Shown: in pieces, positions 1 through 10,914 of the stretch
Numbering within the stretch: position 1 is the first letter of the stretch
Layout of the letters: each line of letters starts with the position of its first letter
Origin: Dactylis glomerata
Taxonomy: Eukaryota > Streptophyta > Magnoliopsida > Poales > Poaceae
Length of the DNA stretch: 64,000 nucleotides
NCBI GenBank assembly: GCA_007115705.1
Contig: QXEO01000211.1
Coordinates: forward strand, 1,177,599 to 1,241,598
Direction: 5' to 3'
The notes under the pieces: generated by a model
The model's database searches: none
What the model was told of the DNA's origin: nothing
What the model saw: the letters and a program-made list of their open reading frames with translations, nothing else
Made by a program: the position numbers and the translations under genes

Positions 1-103
1 CATCAACGTCGACTTGATCATCATCATCATCATCATTTGGATCTTGTGACATCTGCATATCAGGATCAGGATCAGCCACCACATGGCTTGGCCCCGGCAC
101 GAC
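1..103. other. Unassigned edge sequence with (CAT)n run
   Basis: No gene recognised. A short CAT trinucleotide run lies at about 19-36. Read on the minus strand it gives an open, Asp-rich stretch, which may be part of a coding region cut by the window edge. It directly abuts the TGTAACACCCC terminus at 104. Confidence 0.3.
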
Positions 104-1849
104 TGTAACACCCCACTTTTTGTAACCAGTTTTTAAACCAGATTTTAGTACATTAAATTAGGGTAAAATAAAAATTTGCTTTTCAATGTGAGCTTGTGTG
201 CTAGGGTTTGTGATTTCATGTGGTCATTGTATGATTTCATGTGCATGAGTGTGTGCTATTCAATTTCTTTTTCTTTTCGAGCTTCATTTGACCATGGGTA
301 TGAGTGCATGAAAAAGTGCTATGATTTCATGCTATGGCTTGATCTAGTAGTATTGATGCTTGACACCCACAATCTTTTCCCCTCTTTTATTTAAACTTTA
401 TTTTTGCACCTCATAGTGGAAAATAGGGACTCACCCAAAACCCTATTTCCTCCTGCCCAAAAATGTTGAAACTTGGTGGATGCATTGCTACCTATTTAAA
501 ATCATTTTTGAGCCAATCACCATCACCCCTTTGGACCAATTTCTAAACTTTTCAAATTCAATCAAATTTTGACCAAAACTCTTACTCTTTCTTTCTCTTC
601 TCCCTTTTTCTCTCTAAATCTTTTGTAAACCGACCAAGTGACCAAAACCTTGGCTAGCCACCTCCTTTTCTCCCCTCCGCACTGTAGCATCACCACCATA
701 GCCCCTTGTCTCTTGTGCTTGGAGGATCCCGAGGCAAATCTTGCAAGATTTGCACTCCACCCTCTCCCACCCCTCTCCACCGCCCTAAACCCCCAACCAG
801 TGTCGAGATGGGCCTCAGCAAACCCCCAGGACCCCACCTAGCAGAGACACCGCAGCCCTACCTCTCCCTCCGCGCCTGTGGTCACCCATGCCGGCCGGCG
901 AGCACTCGAGAGGGCTAGAAGCTTATGCAGCATGCCTGGCCGCCCAGCCTCGCCAATGAGCTCGTCAACCCCTCCACTCCATGATCCAGTAGCCTCCCAT
1001 GACCAAACAGCCGTGAGCACCGCCCTGTCTCCTCGCTCTGGCCCTGTTGCCTACAAGCCGAGAGCGCCCGGAGCGAGCCCTAGTGTTCCCAGCCAAGGGT
1101 GAATGAGACCGAGCCGTGCCACGCCCATTCTAGCATGGCACCGTACCCCCTTCACCTAGCACCACCCCCTTTGAAGGCCACTCTTCCCCCAGCCTTCCCC
1201 TAGATGCCAAAGCCTTCCCCTGGACGCCACTCTTCCCCCAGCCTCACTCCTCTCCACCTAGATAACCATGCCGATGAGCCCTACCCACTCCCCGGGCTAC
1301 TGAGCTCGAGGAGCACCGCTGGAGCAGGGGTAGATGCCGCAAGTTGCGGTCGTTGTTGATCATCTTTCTCTGCTCCCTCTCTGCACCTCTCCCTTCCTCT
1401 CCTCTTTCTGAATCTCACCCAGCCCCCTGTTTCCTCTGTGGCAGCCCGTAGTCGTCGCCATCGCTAACGGAACCTGGAGGCCATCGAGGACGAGAACGAC
1501 CACCTACCGCCCCGAGATCTACTTCCTGCAGGTTTTGGATGCGGACCAACCTCCCAGAAGACCGCCGCCGCCCTGCACTTTTGCGTATCTGTGTTGCGTG
1601 GTCTATATGGAACCATTTGATGCTAGTGCTGTATGAGACTATGTGGTATGTGTGTGCCTGGAGCTATTGGCACCCTTTTGCTTGTGTATATGTATGCCTG
1701 AACTTGCCTGTGCATGTATGATGTTGCAGTGTTGGTATGTATGCCTTGTTATGTTGACATGTTATGCATGTGTTGAGGTCCTACCTTTTGTTGAATTATG
1801 ATTGCGGTTCCATTGTTTTATTGTCTTACACAACCTATTTCTCTCCAGA
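104..1849 (+). mobile_element. LTR plus leader of gypsy element J
   Basis: Begins with TGTAACACCCC, a common LTR terminus in grass gypsy elements, and runs into a gag start at 1850. The first 500 bases are AT-rich. From about 580 the sequence becomes CT-rich and then GC-rich, like a gene 5' leader, and a pyrimidine tract ending in CCAG lies just before the gag ATG, resembling a 3' splice site. The LTR end and primer-binding site could not be found, so LTR and leader are not separated here. Confidence 0.5.
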
Positions 1850-2189
1850 ATGGCTCCGGAAACGCGAGGCCACACTGGAGGCAATCCGCCCCCACCACCC
1901 GAGCCCAGCATGGAGCAGCTGGTGCAGCTCATGCTAGAGGACTGCGAAGCCACTCGCGCCGAGCGTCAAGCCAACCTTGCCACTCTTCAGCACCTCGCAC
2001 AGATTGCCACCAACCACAACAACCATGGTGGCAATGACGACGATGAGCCCCACAGCAAGCTTAGGGACTTCTAGAACTCCAAACCTCCCATCTTTGCCAA
2101 GTCCACCGAACCCCTGGACGCCGATGACTGGCTCCACACCATCGAAAACAAGCTAGAGTATGCAGGAGTTGGAGAGGACGAGAAGGTGC
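1850..2189 (+). pseudogene. gag N-terminus of chromovirus-like gypsy element J (interrupted)
   Basis: Starts MAPETRGHTGG and continues through an acidic linker (GGNDDDEP) into the motif PPIFAKSTEPLDADDWLHTI, the entry to the retrotransposon gag capsid domain of Tekay-type chromoviruses (family knowledge). The frame holds one in-frame TAG at about 2072, where CAG (Gln) is expected. Coding stops abruptly at 2189, where a reversed X-family LTR begins (TGTAATGCCCC). The remaining gag and all of pol are absent from the window. Confident as a gag fragment, not a working gene. Confidence 0.75.
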
Positions 2190-2740
2190 TGTAATGCCCC
2201 ACCTTTGGATTAAGGTGGAACACCTGTGTTAAGTGCTACTCCCTAGATCACTGATAGCACCACAATACAAAATATAGTGATCATTGCAATAGTATCAAAT
2301 ATTACATCGCAGATCCAGTTACATAAGTCTCAAACCTTACAGAAACATAGCGGAAAACAAAGTGGCAATGAGCCTCCATCTTCATCATGTGCCACAGGCA
2401 GACATGTTGGAATGTAGTCTCGAGATCCTACTAACGATCCTTTTCTGAAAACCTGCACATTTGAATATGCAGCCCCATAAATGGGGGTCAGTACAATGAT
2501 GTACTGGCAAATGACACATATTTGGTGGCTGTTGTGAAAGAGCTATCTACATGACATTTGACTGGTGGAGCTTGTGGCTGATTTTCTTAAAGCAAATTTT
2601 ATCCTATCATTTTCCAAATCAAAACTTTTTAATCATTGAAGACTTTTATGGTCAAGATAACCCCCAGGCAAAGACAACCACACACTTGCAGGGTATGTGG
2701 CCCTGAGTAGTTACTCAACAAAACCAGGATAACTCTCAGG
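2190..2740 (-). mobile_element. LTR 3'-end fragment, X family, reversed (X')
   Basis: Reverse complement of the last ~550 bases of the X LTR: TGTAATGCCCCACC here mirrors GGTGGGGCGTTACA at 9738-9751, and shared blocks continue past CTCGAGACTACATTCCAACATG. It has landed in J gag; GGTGC at 2185-2189 would be the left target duplication, but the matching right side is lost. The copy stops where the CACTA element starts at 2741 and does not resume beyond it. Confidence 0.75.
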
Positions 2741-2799
2741 CACTAGTGGGAAAAGGCTTATAGATAGATGTTTTATCAGTGGAGCACATTATTCAATAT

Positions 2800-3060
2800 G
2801 CTCCACTAGTATTTACTAGTGGCGTATTTGCAAATATGCTCCACTGATAATTTTCTTACTAATGGCGCATATTGTTCAAAATGCGCCACGCATAACTGGT
2901 GGGACCCACCAGAAGGGTCGTCGACAAAATATCCAGTCTTATCAATGGCGCATTTGCCATATGCGCCACGCATATTTGACCTATTAGTGGCGTATATAGC
3001 AATATGCGCCACTGATAACTCAAATATCAATGGCGCATATGCAATATGCGCCACGCATAA
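2800..3060. repeat. Left subterminal repeats of CACTA1
   Basis: At least six copies, in both orientations, of a unit around TGGCGCATAT and ATATGCGCCAC, separated by short AT-rich spacers. In CACTA elements such arrays bind the element's regulatory protein (family knowledge). The right-end counterpart is at 4465-4580. Confidence 0.75.
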
Positions 3061-3492
3061 CTGGCGGGAATTTTTTTCACCCGCCACCCACCCCCCCTGT
3101 GGGTCGCCTTTTTAGTCTTTTAAAAAATAAAAGAAAATGATAAAATGTTTGAAAATGTTTGAAATTTTTTCAAAAAATCAGATTTAGTTATGTTATGTGA
3201 TCTAGTAAGTAAGAAAAATAATAAAAATGAATTTTGATATTTTTTACAAAAAACTTTATGTCTCGGTAAAACGGCCATAACTTTTACATACGAAGTCGGA
3301 TTAAAAAGTTTTTTATATGAAAAAGTATCTACACAAAAAGTTACATCCGATTTCAACGACCTAAGGTTGTTTTGACAAATTTTAGAATCTCAAAATTCAA
3401 AATGGAAAATAGACTTTTTCGCACTTTTATATTTTCAAATTTTTATTTTTATTTTTAGATCAAAATTTATATTGGTTTAAACTTTTGGATTA
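3061..3492. other. AT-rich CACTA1 interior
   Basis: AT-rich sequence with homopolymer A/T runs. No supported gene, RNA or further repeat seen. It bridges the left subterminal repeats and the alternating tract. Confidence 0.4.
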
Positions 3493-4157
3493 GTTATATA
3501 CACACATATGGCACACATGCAGATATATACACACATATACACACACATATACATACATATATACGCACACATATACACACATACACACACATAGACACAC
3601 ATATACGCACACATACACACATATATACGCACATATACGCACACATACACACACAAATACACATATAGACACATATATACGCACACATACACACAAATAC
3701 ACACATAGACACACATATATGCACAGATATACGCACATATACGCACATATATATGCACACATGCACACATATACATACATATACACACATATACGCACAC
3801 ATACACACACATATATGCACACATATACACACATATACGCACATATACGCACATATACGCACATATACGCACATATACACACATATACGCACATATACGC
3901 ACACATACACACATATACGCACATATACACATACATACACACACATATACACACATATACGCACATATATATGCACACATCCATACATATACACATATAT
4001 ACGCACACATATACACACATATACGCACATATACACATATATACGCGGACATACATACACATATACACACACATATACATAATACATATACACATATACA
4101 CACATACACACACATATACACATATACGCACATACACACACATATACACATAAGCAC
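3493..4157. repeat. Alternating purine-pyrimidine microsatellite, (ACATATACGC)-like
   Basis: About 665 bases built from ACACATAT, ATACGCAC and CATACAC units. The sequence alternates pyrimidine and purine almost without a break; the few interruptions are AGA or AGAT triplets. All frames on both strands are nearly stop-free, which creates spurious ORFs of over 200 codons. It lies inside CACTA1. Confidence 0.9.
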
Positions 4158-4240
4158 ACATAGGCCTTAAGAGGATTGATATGATAGTAATATCAATAAG
4201 AACTTGGGTAGGTTAGGGATAGCTCATGCAAATAGAATGG

Positions 4241-4298
4241 AGAAGTTAAGCGTGCTCAGCCCGGAGTAGTCTAAGGATGGGTGACCTAGCGGGAAGTC
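4241..4298 (+). other. 5S rRNA-like fragment inside CACTA1
   Basis: The stretch contains GAAGTTAAGCGTGCT, then GGAGTAGT, then AAGGATGGGTGACC and GGGAAGTC, in the order and spacing of the 3' half of plant 5S rRNA (known 5S has AAGTTAAGCGTGCTTGGG...GAGTAGTACTAGGATGGGTGACC..CTGGGAAGTC). This half includes the internal control region read by TFIIIA and RNA polymerase III. The 5' half of 5S is not recognisable upstream, so it is not a working 5S gene. Confidence 0.75.
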
Positions 4299-4464
4299 AA
4301 GAAATTCGGTATGATTTGAAAATGTTCCTCATGTGATAAAATCCTCAAAAAATTGAAATACAATAGATTTTTCACATTATTTCGATTTTTTTGATTTTCA
4401 AAAATTTTTTGGTTTTTTTTGATTTTTTGTTTTTTTTTGAAAATTTTGAATTTTCAAAGGCTAC
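4299..4464. other. AT-rich CACTA1 interior, right side
   Basis: T-rich and A-rich runs between the 5S-like fragment and the right subterminal repeats; nothing else recognised. Confidence 0.35.
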
Positions 4465-4602
4465 TAGTGGCGCATATAGCAATATGCGCCACGCATCGCC
4501 ACCAATAAACTGTTATTAGTGGTGTGGCATTGGTGGCGCATCCCATATGCGCCACGCATATGCCAAAATGGTGCGCCACCAATAGGCTTTTTTCCACTAG
4601 TG

Positions 4603-5124
4603 CGTCTTCCAATGACTATGAAGATGGTTGCGAAAGGAATTCTTAAGGACCATCTGGTACTAGTGGCAGATAGCATGATGAGCTCCCGTATCAAGAAAAG
4701 ATTCAACAATGCTGGTTATAAGGCAACCTTCTGTCCCTTAAAGGTGCAAGTACCTCTTATAGAGTCCACCCTGTTTACCCCTATGAAATGCATGAGAACA
4801 CTGCAGAGAGATGCCATCCTAATTCATTGGGATATGTGGTCTCATCATGTTCATGGGGCAAGCATGCAGTACTTGGCACTGGGTCATCTTTTGAGATTCT
4901 TCAATGAAGATCAGCTAAAAAGAAACAAGGGGTATGGTGATGGCCTATATGCTGTCTTGGCCTTGGTGAGGACCAACCAAGAAAAGGCTAGATACACATT
5001 ATTGGAAGATGTGGACTACCTTATTGGTGACAACGCAATGGATGATATCTTCTTATCACCAGAATTGGATGGAACCCTTGGTGTGCCCACTTTTGAACAT
5101 AGTGGTGATCATCAAACCTTCTGA
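4603..5124 (+). CDS. Unrecognised ORF at 3' end of element X
   Basis: An open frame of 173 codons ending in TGA, read straight out of the CACTA1 right end, so its true start is missing. The product is a mixed, non-repetitive sequence with motifs such as HWDMWSHHVHGASMQYLALG and an acidic end (LIGDNAMDDIFLSPELDG). I find no reverse transcriptase, RNase H, integrase, chromodomain, zinc knuckle or protease motif and do not recognise the family. It stands about 195 bases before the X polypurine tract and LTR, the place where extra or envelope-like ORFs sit in some plant gypsy elements. No predicted membrane span is obvious. Function unknown. Confidence 0.5.
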   Translation, partial: RLPMTMKMVAKGILKDHLVLVADSMMSSRIKKRFNNAGYKATFCPLKVQVPLIESTLFTPMKCMRTLQRDAILIHWDMWSHHVHGASMQYLALGHLLRFFNEDQLKRNKGYGDGLYAVLALVRTNQEKARYTLLEDVDYLIGDNAMDDIFLSPELDGTLGVPTFEHSGDHQTF

Positions 5125-5300
5125 GAAGGACGATTCAGGGAAAATGGCACAACAGTGAATGCAAGCTGGGAACAAAATGCAAGTGCCTAAGGAAGCATCA
5201 AGATACCACCAAGAGGAATTTTCTTTTAAGGGCGGTAGCACCCTAGTTCCATTGGAATCAATAAACTTTGTAGCCTTTCTCCAATCTCGGGAACAAGATT
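5125..5300 (+). other. 3' untranslated segment of element X
   Basis: Short non-coding stretch between the unknown ORF stop and the polypurine tract. It has a near duplication of TTTCTTTTAAGGGYGGTAG (5219-5237 and 5299-5317). Confidence 0.45.
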
Positions 5301-5319
5301 TCTTTTAAGGGTGGTAGTC
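5299..5319 (+). promoter_or_regulatory. Polypurine tract of element X
   Basis: AAGGGTGGTAGTC lies immediately before the TGTAACATCCC LTR start, the position for plus-strand priming in an LTR retrotransposon. It fixes 5320-9751 as a 3' LTR in plus orientation. An upstream near copy occurs at about 5219-5237. Confidence 0.6.
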
Positions 5320-8300
5320 TGTAACATCCCTGACTTTTCCAATTTTTGGAAAAATAAAAAAATTAAAATAAGTGCTTGTAATTGTTTGACTTGATTGAAA
5401 AATCACAAGAAATTAAAACTTTTTGAACTATAACTAAGGATTACCTTAAACAATTTAAGATCAAATCAAAAACCCTAAAACCCCAATCTTAAAATATCAA
5501 AGTTTTTCCCATATCTCATCTACTTCAAAAATTATTTATCAAATTCCTTCTTTCAAAACTATTTTCCATCAACCTTCTGTTTTGAAAGATTATTTTCATC
5601 TTGAGAAATTATTTTGAGAAAGTAAAATCTCTATTACCATTTTTGCTTTATCTTATGCAAGCAATAATTGCAAAGGAAACAATTTACAAAAGAGAATTTA
5701 TATCAAATAAAGTTGCATTGCCAAAAGCATGTTTTAAATAAAATTTCAAACACTATTTCTATAAAGTTTATTCTCAGATCTTAAAAGGAATTATTTACAA
5801 ACCCAAGTTCTATTTCATTATTATGCAAGTAAAAGCCCTTGGCCAATTCATATAGTTTTTATAGAAGGTTTGTTTTAATTAGAAAGACATGTTTGCTATT
5901 GTCTTAAAATGTTATTTTGAATATTAGAAAATTTCTGAAACTAGTTTGAATCAATTTGAATAACAAATGCAAAAGATATAAAAGAAATAAGAAAACAGAA
6001 AAGGAAAAAGAAGAAAAGAAAAAAATATATAAATGGACCCCGGGAACCCATTTTGGCCCAGAAGGAGAAGTAGCCTACGGCCCAACTAGAGAATCCCGAA
6101 CCGGTATAGCCTATTCCCTTCTCCCTTGCTGACGTGTGGGCCCTACCTGCCAGGCCACGTCACCCTTCTTCTTCCCTGGTCCAAAAAATCCGCCGGTGAC
6201 CGAGCCAAAATAACTCCGGCGAGATCTCTGCTTCCCCTTCAATTCCTTCCCAATTCGACCCACCGCCCCAGCTATTTAAGCCCCCGGTCTCCTCTCCTAT
6301 TTCCCCTTCTCTCCATCTCAGATTACGCCACCAGGCCGCTCTGATTTCTCATCGGAGGCCCGCAGCTCCGACGTTGTTCGTCGACGATTACGGCGACACT
6401 ATAAGTCTCTGAGCTCCCTCTCTCATCTCACCGTCTTCCCTTAGCTCTGGTGCGTCCGATGATACCTTCCGCTTGTCCTAGTTCGCAGCGAACCGACGCA
6501 TCCATTCCGAGCCCGAAGGTCGCTGTCGCCAAAGCTCCTCTGGCCGCTTCCCTTCCTCTCTCCTAGAAACAATCGACCGCGCCGATCACGCTCTCGGATT
6601 CACCATGCTCAGCCGCTTCTCATCGACCACCTGGCGGTCACTGGAGAGCACCAAAGCGTCACCGTCAAGGATCACCGGAGCGCAGCACCACCGCCATGCC
6701 ATTTCCGACAACATCGTCGGAACCCTAAGGTATCGATCTAATCCTGTCCGTTAGATCGAGATCTCGTGGTCTACATTAGATCACTTACTAAACCGGTGTG
6801 AACAGATCTGAACCACCCAATGCACTTTAGATCCGACAGCCGAAGACCGTGATCCACCCGAAAGGGTATCGACCTATCAGGTATAGCCACGTGGCCACCC
6901 TCTCTGTTAAAAGGAAAATCAAATTAGAAAAATAGACAGAATTTTATGCAAACTTTGAAAAATCATATCTTTTGATCCACTGGTCCAAAAATCGCAAATA
7001 ATATCTCGATGGAATCCTTAGGAAATGTAGAATCCAGTAGTACAATAAAACTTCATATTTTATGGGTTCAAATTGAAATCATTTTCAAATTGTATCAAAC
7101 ACATCTGTTATCTTAATTAATTCATATCTTTTGTTCTGTCCATCCAAAAATTACAAATTTGTAGTCTATGGAATCCTCTGATCATGTAGAACATCATAGG
7201 ATCAAGTAAATCCAAAGTTCATATGTGCACACACTTTGTGCATTCAAATTTTCCAAATCACTAATCTGATCATAATTTGAATTCTATAACTTATTTTAGG
7301 ATGATTCCAATTGCTATAGCTTTGTTTTACTACAAGCTATCCGTTAGTATCACTTCCATATTTTATTGAACCACTTAATCAATTATTCAAATTCTATTAT
7401 GAGAATTTGAGTATTCCTATATAGATTAATTATATTTCTTTTCAATTAATGATTCCTTCTACTTTAGAAAACCCTGTGTTCATAGCTAACTATCAAATAT
7501 CATCTAGACATCACCTTGATCTATATCCTGTCCATCTAAACATATTTTGTCTAATTCATATATATTCAAATTGCAATTGTGCTACTTGAGTAGGATATGA
7601 ATTCATCTGAATCATAGATTCTATTTTGCTGTTGTGGTGTTGATTCAATTCTACTACCATAGCTCATGATTATACCTATCCATAACTACCATGCTTACCC
7701 TTGATCATCACCCAATATCAAGCCATCTTATTCTTGTGGGCCTAATTCATAATATTCAAACTACACTTGAGTAATTTGAGTAATGGGTGATTACTCCAAT
7801 TAAGGTTTCCTTTGATACTAGTGTATGACACACTCTAACTCATATCACATCTATCCTAAACCATGCTAATCCAATATCATCCTTGATGCAAGCCACCATC
7901 ATTATAAATAACATCCAATCATATTCAATCCCAAGCCAACTTAATCCAAGTGGCCTATGTTGAACTATTCAATTTACAAAAGGGTTAATTGAGTAAATCA
8001 ATATATCACAAACTCCTACCCAAGCCTATGTGTAACATGTACTATTTTGAGTAAGTGTTATCACACTTTATTCAGTAGTGTTATGTTGCATTATTCTAAA
8101 CTCATGTGAATCTATTCACATAATTTACCTCTAAACTCTATCCATGATTATGCTAAGCACAAGATTGTTACCTCTACATTGTATCTAGAAAGATCATTGT
8201 ATGCTAAATCTTTAGACCTTGCCATCCAAACTCTCAATCCATATCTTGTAAGTCAAGCTCCAAGCCATATATCTCTCATCATAGAAATCCTAAGAAAATC

Positions 8301-9751
8301 AAAGTGTTACACCAATTCTTTCCATTGCTTGTCTTGCTTGATTTGTTGTTTCAGTGTGGTGTGTTTACTTGTGTAACTCTATAATATAAATTGGGTTGGA
8401 GAGCCATACATTTTGTTGAGAGAAGAGACAAGAGTTTAAACTTCAAAAAGGCAAGTTACACACATATCCCCTACCTGTTTTTACTACTGCATTAGTGTAT
8501 TTCAGTAGTATGCATGATAGGTGGAATATTCGACTATTTTATAAAATGCTTAGATCCTAGTAGTGTTTAGTTATCCCTTAAACCCTACCTGTTAGGATGC
8601 TAAATACTTTGAAAAATATTGATGACATGCTATGATCACTTGTTAAAAGTGTTTTGTGAACAAATTAAGAACTTCAACTAAAATGAAACACCTGGGTGGA
8701 TTGGTTTGATGATGGAGGCGATGTTGAGTGGCTACCCAGGGCTACACTCCTGGCTTCAACCCAGGGTTTGTGTAGTTGTTGCATGGGTGCTCACTTGTGG
8801 ATTGCCACCCAGGAATAAAGAGGTTACCATGTCTTCCATGCTTAGAGTACTTCCAGTGCAGCCTTATGACAATATGGGCTCTATCTTGACTGATTAGATG
8901 TGAGGGTGCAACTTGTGTGCAAGAAGATAGCTGGTAGTTGAATTGTAGGTTGGCAATGGATCTTGCCAGTTGGTTGCTCTCTCCTTCTAAAAGGTCTCGT
9001 CTCATTTTATGTATGGGCGTAAAATGAGTCTTAAGGTGAAAGTGCACAACCCCTGCAGGGTGTCAAACTAATCGATTAGCCGTGTCCCCAGTCATGGATA
9101 ATTTGAGTCTCTAGACATGGAATGTACGGAAGAATCTCATCACCATTTCTGAATGATTAAAATTTGACTAGAAACCCTTAGGCGGAAGCTCAGGACCATG
9201 CACTCTGAGGGGTGGTGGTTTTTGATGTTCCAACTTTGTTGAGTTTCGCCCAGAACTACATACCTACCAGTATGTAGTGTATGGGGGTTGTCTTGACCCT
9301 TGAAAAATAAAATTTTGAAAGAAAGTATTGAAAAGGATTTTTAGGATAAAATTGGCTTTATGCAAATTAGCCTATGAGATCCACCAGCCAAATATCATGT
9401 AGTTAGTTCTTTCTCAACAGCCACCAAATATGTGTTATTTGCCAGTACATCATTGTACTAACCCCCATTTGCGGGGCTGCATATTCAAATGTGCAGGTTT
9501 TCAGGTAATGATTGTTTAGTAGGATCTCGAGACTACATTCCAACATGTCTGCCTATGGCACGTGATGAAGATAGAGGCTCATTGCCACTTGGATTGTCCG
9601 CTGTGTATCTGTAAGGTTTGAATACTTTGTATCTGGATCCACGTTGTAATCCTGATACTATGCAATGAATATTTCATTTTGTTCTGTGGTGCTATCAGGG
9701 AATAGCACTTAACACAGATGTTCCACCTTAATCCAAAGGTGGGGCGTTACA
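5320..9751 (+). mobile_element. Giant 3' LTR of element X (4432 bp)
   Basis: Starts TGTAACATCCC and ends GGGGCGTTACA, so the termini are the inverted TGTAAC/GTTACA expected of an LTR, and it follows a polypurine tract. Length is far above the usual 0.5-1.8 kb and recalls large-LTR non-autonomous elements of Triticeae. The first kilobase carries a TATA-like box (6273) followed by a CT-rich, gene-like leader and a splice-donor-like AAGGTATCG near 6729. The remaining 3 kb is AT-rich and non-coding. A second diverged copy lies at 60308-62525 and a reversed end fragment at 2190-2740. The 5' LTR is not in the window. Confidence 0.75.
6273..6279 (+). promoter_or_regulatory. TATA-like box in X LTR
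   Basis: TATTTAA, followed by a C/T-rich leader with GC-rich sequence, suggests the LTR transcription start is near 6300. The second X LTR has TATATATA at the equivalent place (61127-61134), which supports it as conserved. Confidence 0.5.
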
Positions 9752-10430
9752 TCTTATGTCCAAGGACATATGCTTTGTTTACATTACACACTTTGCTTAA
9801 TGCAGTTATCTGTTGTTCGCAACTTAATACTCATGGGGTCCTCGGATGATTCCCCGTGGATGGATTATTAGTCATAGATGCAGTTGGATGGCGGTCTATG
9901 TATCTTGTTGTAATGCCCAGAGTAAATCTCATAGTGATCCTCTTGACATATGCACGTTATCTTTATTCTATCAATTGCCCAACTGTAATTTGTTTACCCA
10001 GCATGTTGTTATTTATCTTATGGACAGACACCACTAGTGAACTGTGGACCCCGGTCCAATCTCCTTTACATTGCTATTACCTGTTTACTTTACTCGCACT
10101 GTTTACTTTCTCGCATACTACTATTGCTTTCCACTCGATACGCTCATTCCTTTGTTTACAGCAAACTGGTGAGATTGACAACCTCATCGTAAGTTGGGAG
10201 CAAAGTTCTTGGTTGTGTTGTGTGTAGGTTCCGCGTTGCTGCTGGCGCAAAGCAAAGCACTAGACGAGGCGCCCTATAAATTGTCCGGAGCTGTCGCTAA
10301 GCTAGCAAGCATCACCTTCTTGAGTTTGCCTTTTTCCTACTGGATTGATATACGTTGGTTTCATAACTAAGGGAAAACTGCTGCTGTACTCATCACACCT
10401 TCTCTTGGTTTCAACACCGAGCCACCAACA
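9752..10430 (+). mobile_element. 5' LTR remnant of element A
   Basis: Matches the last ~700 bases of the A 3' LTR at 32160-32871 (for example CTTATGTCCAAGGACATATG at both). The end differs: a ~30-base segment present in the 3' LTR after CTTCTCTTGG is missing here. Confidence 0.8.
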
Positions 10431-10437
10431 AGTTTTC

Positions 10438-10454
10438 TAGCGCCGTTGCCGGGG
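10438..10454 (+). promoter_or_regulatory. Primer-binding site of element A (tRNA-Asp type)
   Basis: TAGCGCCGTTGCCGGGG, one base off TGGCGCCGTTGCCGGGG, eight bases after the LTR. It complements the 3' end of plant tRNA-Asp, the usual primer of Athila-type elements (family knowledge). Confidence 0.8.
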
Positions 10455-10606
10455 AAAAGAAGACTTTTGCAAGAGGAGTTTCGCATGCACATCCTTTACT
10501 TTGTTTATTGTTTTGCTTTATTTATTTTTGCTTGCATCGTTTTTATCAAAAACACACAAAAAATGAGTTTCCTTTATAGTTGTTACTTTATTACTCTTAG
10601 TTCATT

Positions 10607-10914
10607 ATGTTGTTCCCTAAGTATGTTTTGGAGGACCTTTCAGTAGGTAGTGGTTCTAATATTGGGAAAAGTAACATTGAGGAGTTCTTTAATCATATTA
10701 GTATGCATAAAGATGTTGAGGAAAAATCTTTGGCTGAGCTTGCTCCTAGTTATGAAGTTGCTTTTTCTTATTTAGTTCACATGTTGGAAGCTAGATTTGC
10801 TAGCCTTAATCCTTTTATGCAATACATGTTTCTTAAGCTTCATGATATTAAAGACTCCGAAAAGAAAGATTTTATCTTGGAGACTTTGCATAGAGAATTT
10901 AGAGATGTTGCCAT
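10607..10914 (+). pseudogene. Conserved non-autonomous-element ORF of A, 5' part
   Basis: Begins MLFPKYVLEDLSVGSGSNIG and runs open until element B inserts at the target GCCAT (10910-10914). The reading frame resumes at 28005 on the far side of B. Close relatives are at 18828-19421 (element C) and 37174-37767 (element G). The product lacks a zinc knuckle, the Asp-Ser/Thr-Gly protease triad and all pol motifs. It is the only ORF of this element class, so it may play a Gag-like packaging role, but that is inference. Start chosen at the ATG shared with the C and G copies. Complete product in relatives is about 198 residues. Confidence 0.7.

Larger units (their letters stand above)
2741..4602. 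mobile_element. Non-autonomous CACTA transposon (CACTA1)
   Basis: Ends are inverted repeats: CACTAGTGGGAAAAGGC at the left and its near complement GCCTATTGGTGG.. to ..TTCCACTAGTG at the right. Both subterminal regions hold repeated TGGCGCATATNG / CAATATGCGCCAC units in both orientations (2800-3060 and 4465-4580), as expected of CACTA (En/Spm) transposase-binding regions. At about 1.86 kb with no transposase ORF it would have to be moved in trans. The flanking triplets (AGG left, CGT right) do not match, so one side has been rearranged since insertion. Confidence 0.85.

Noticed and set aside
3477..4161. Five overlapping ORFs of 109-226 codons
   Set aside because: They are translations of the alternating microsatellite, giving only Met/Cys/Val/Tyr or His/Thr/Tyr/Ile repeats on both strands; low complexity explains them.
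4241..4298. Functional 5S rRNA gene
   Set aside because: Only the 3' half is recognisable and it carries several changes, so it is annotated as a derived fragment.
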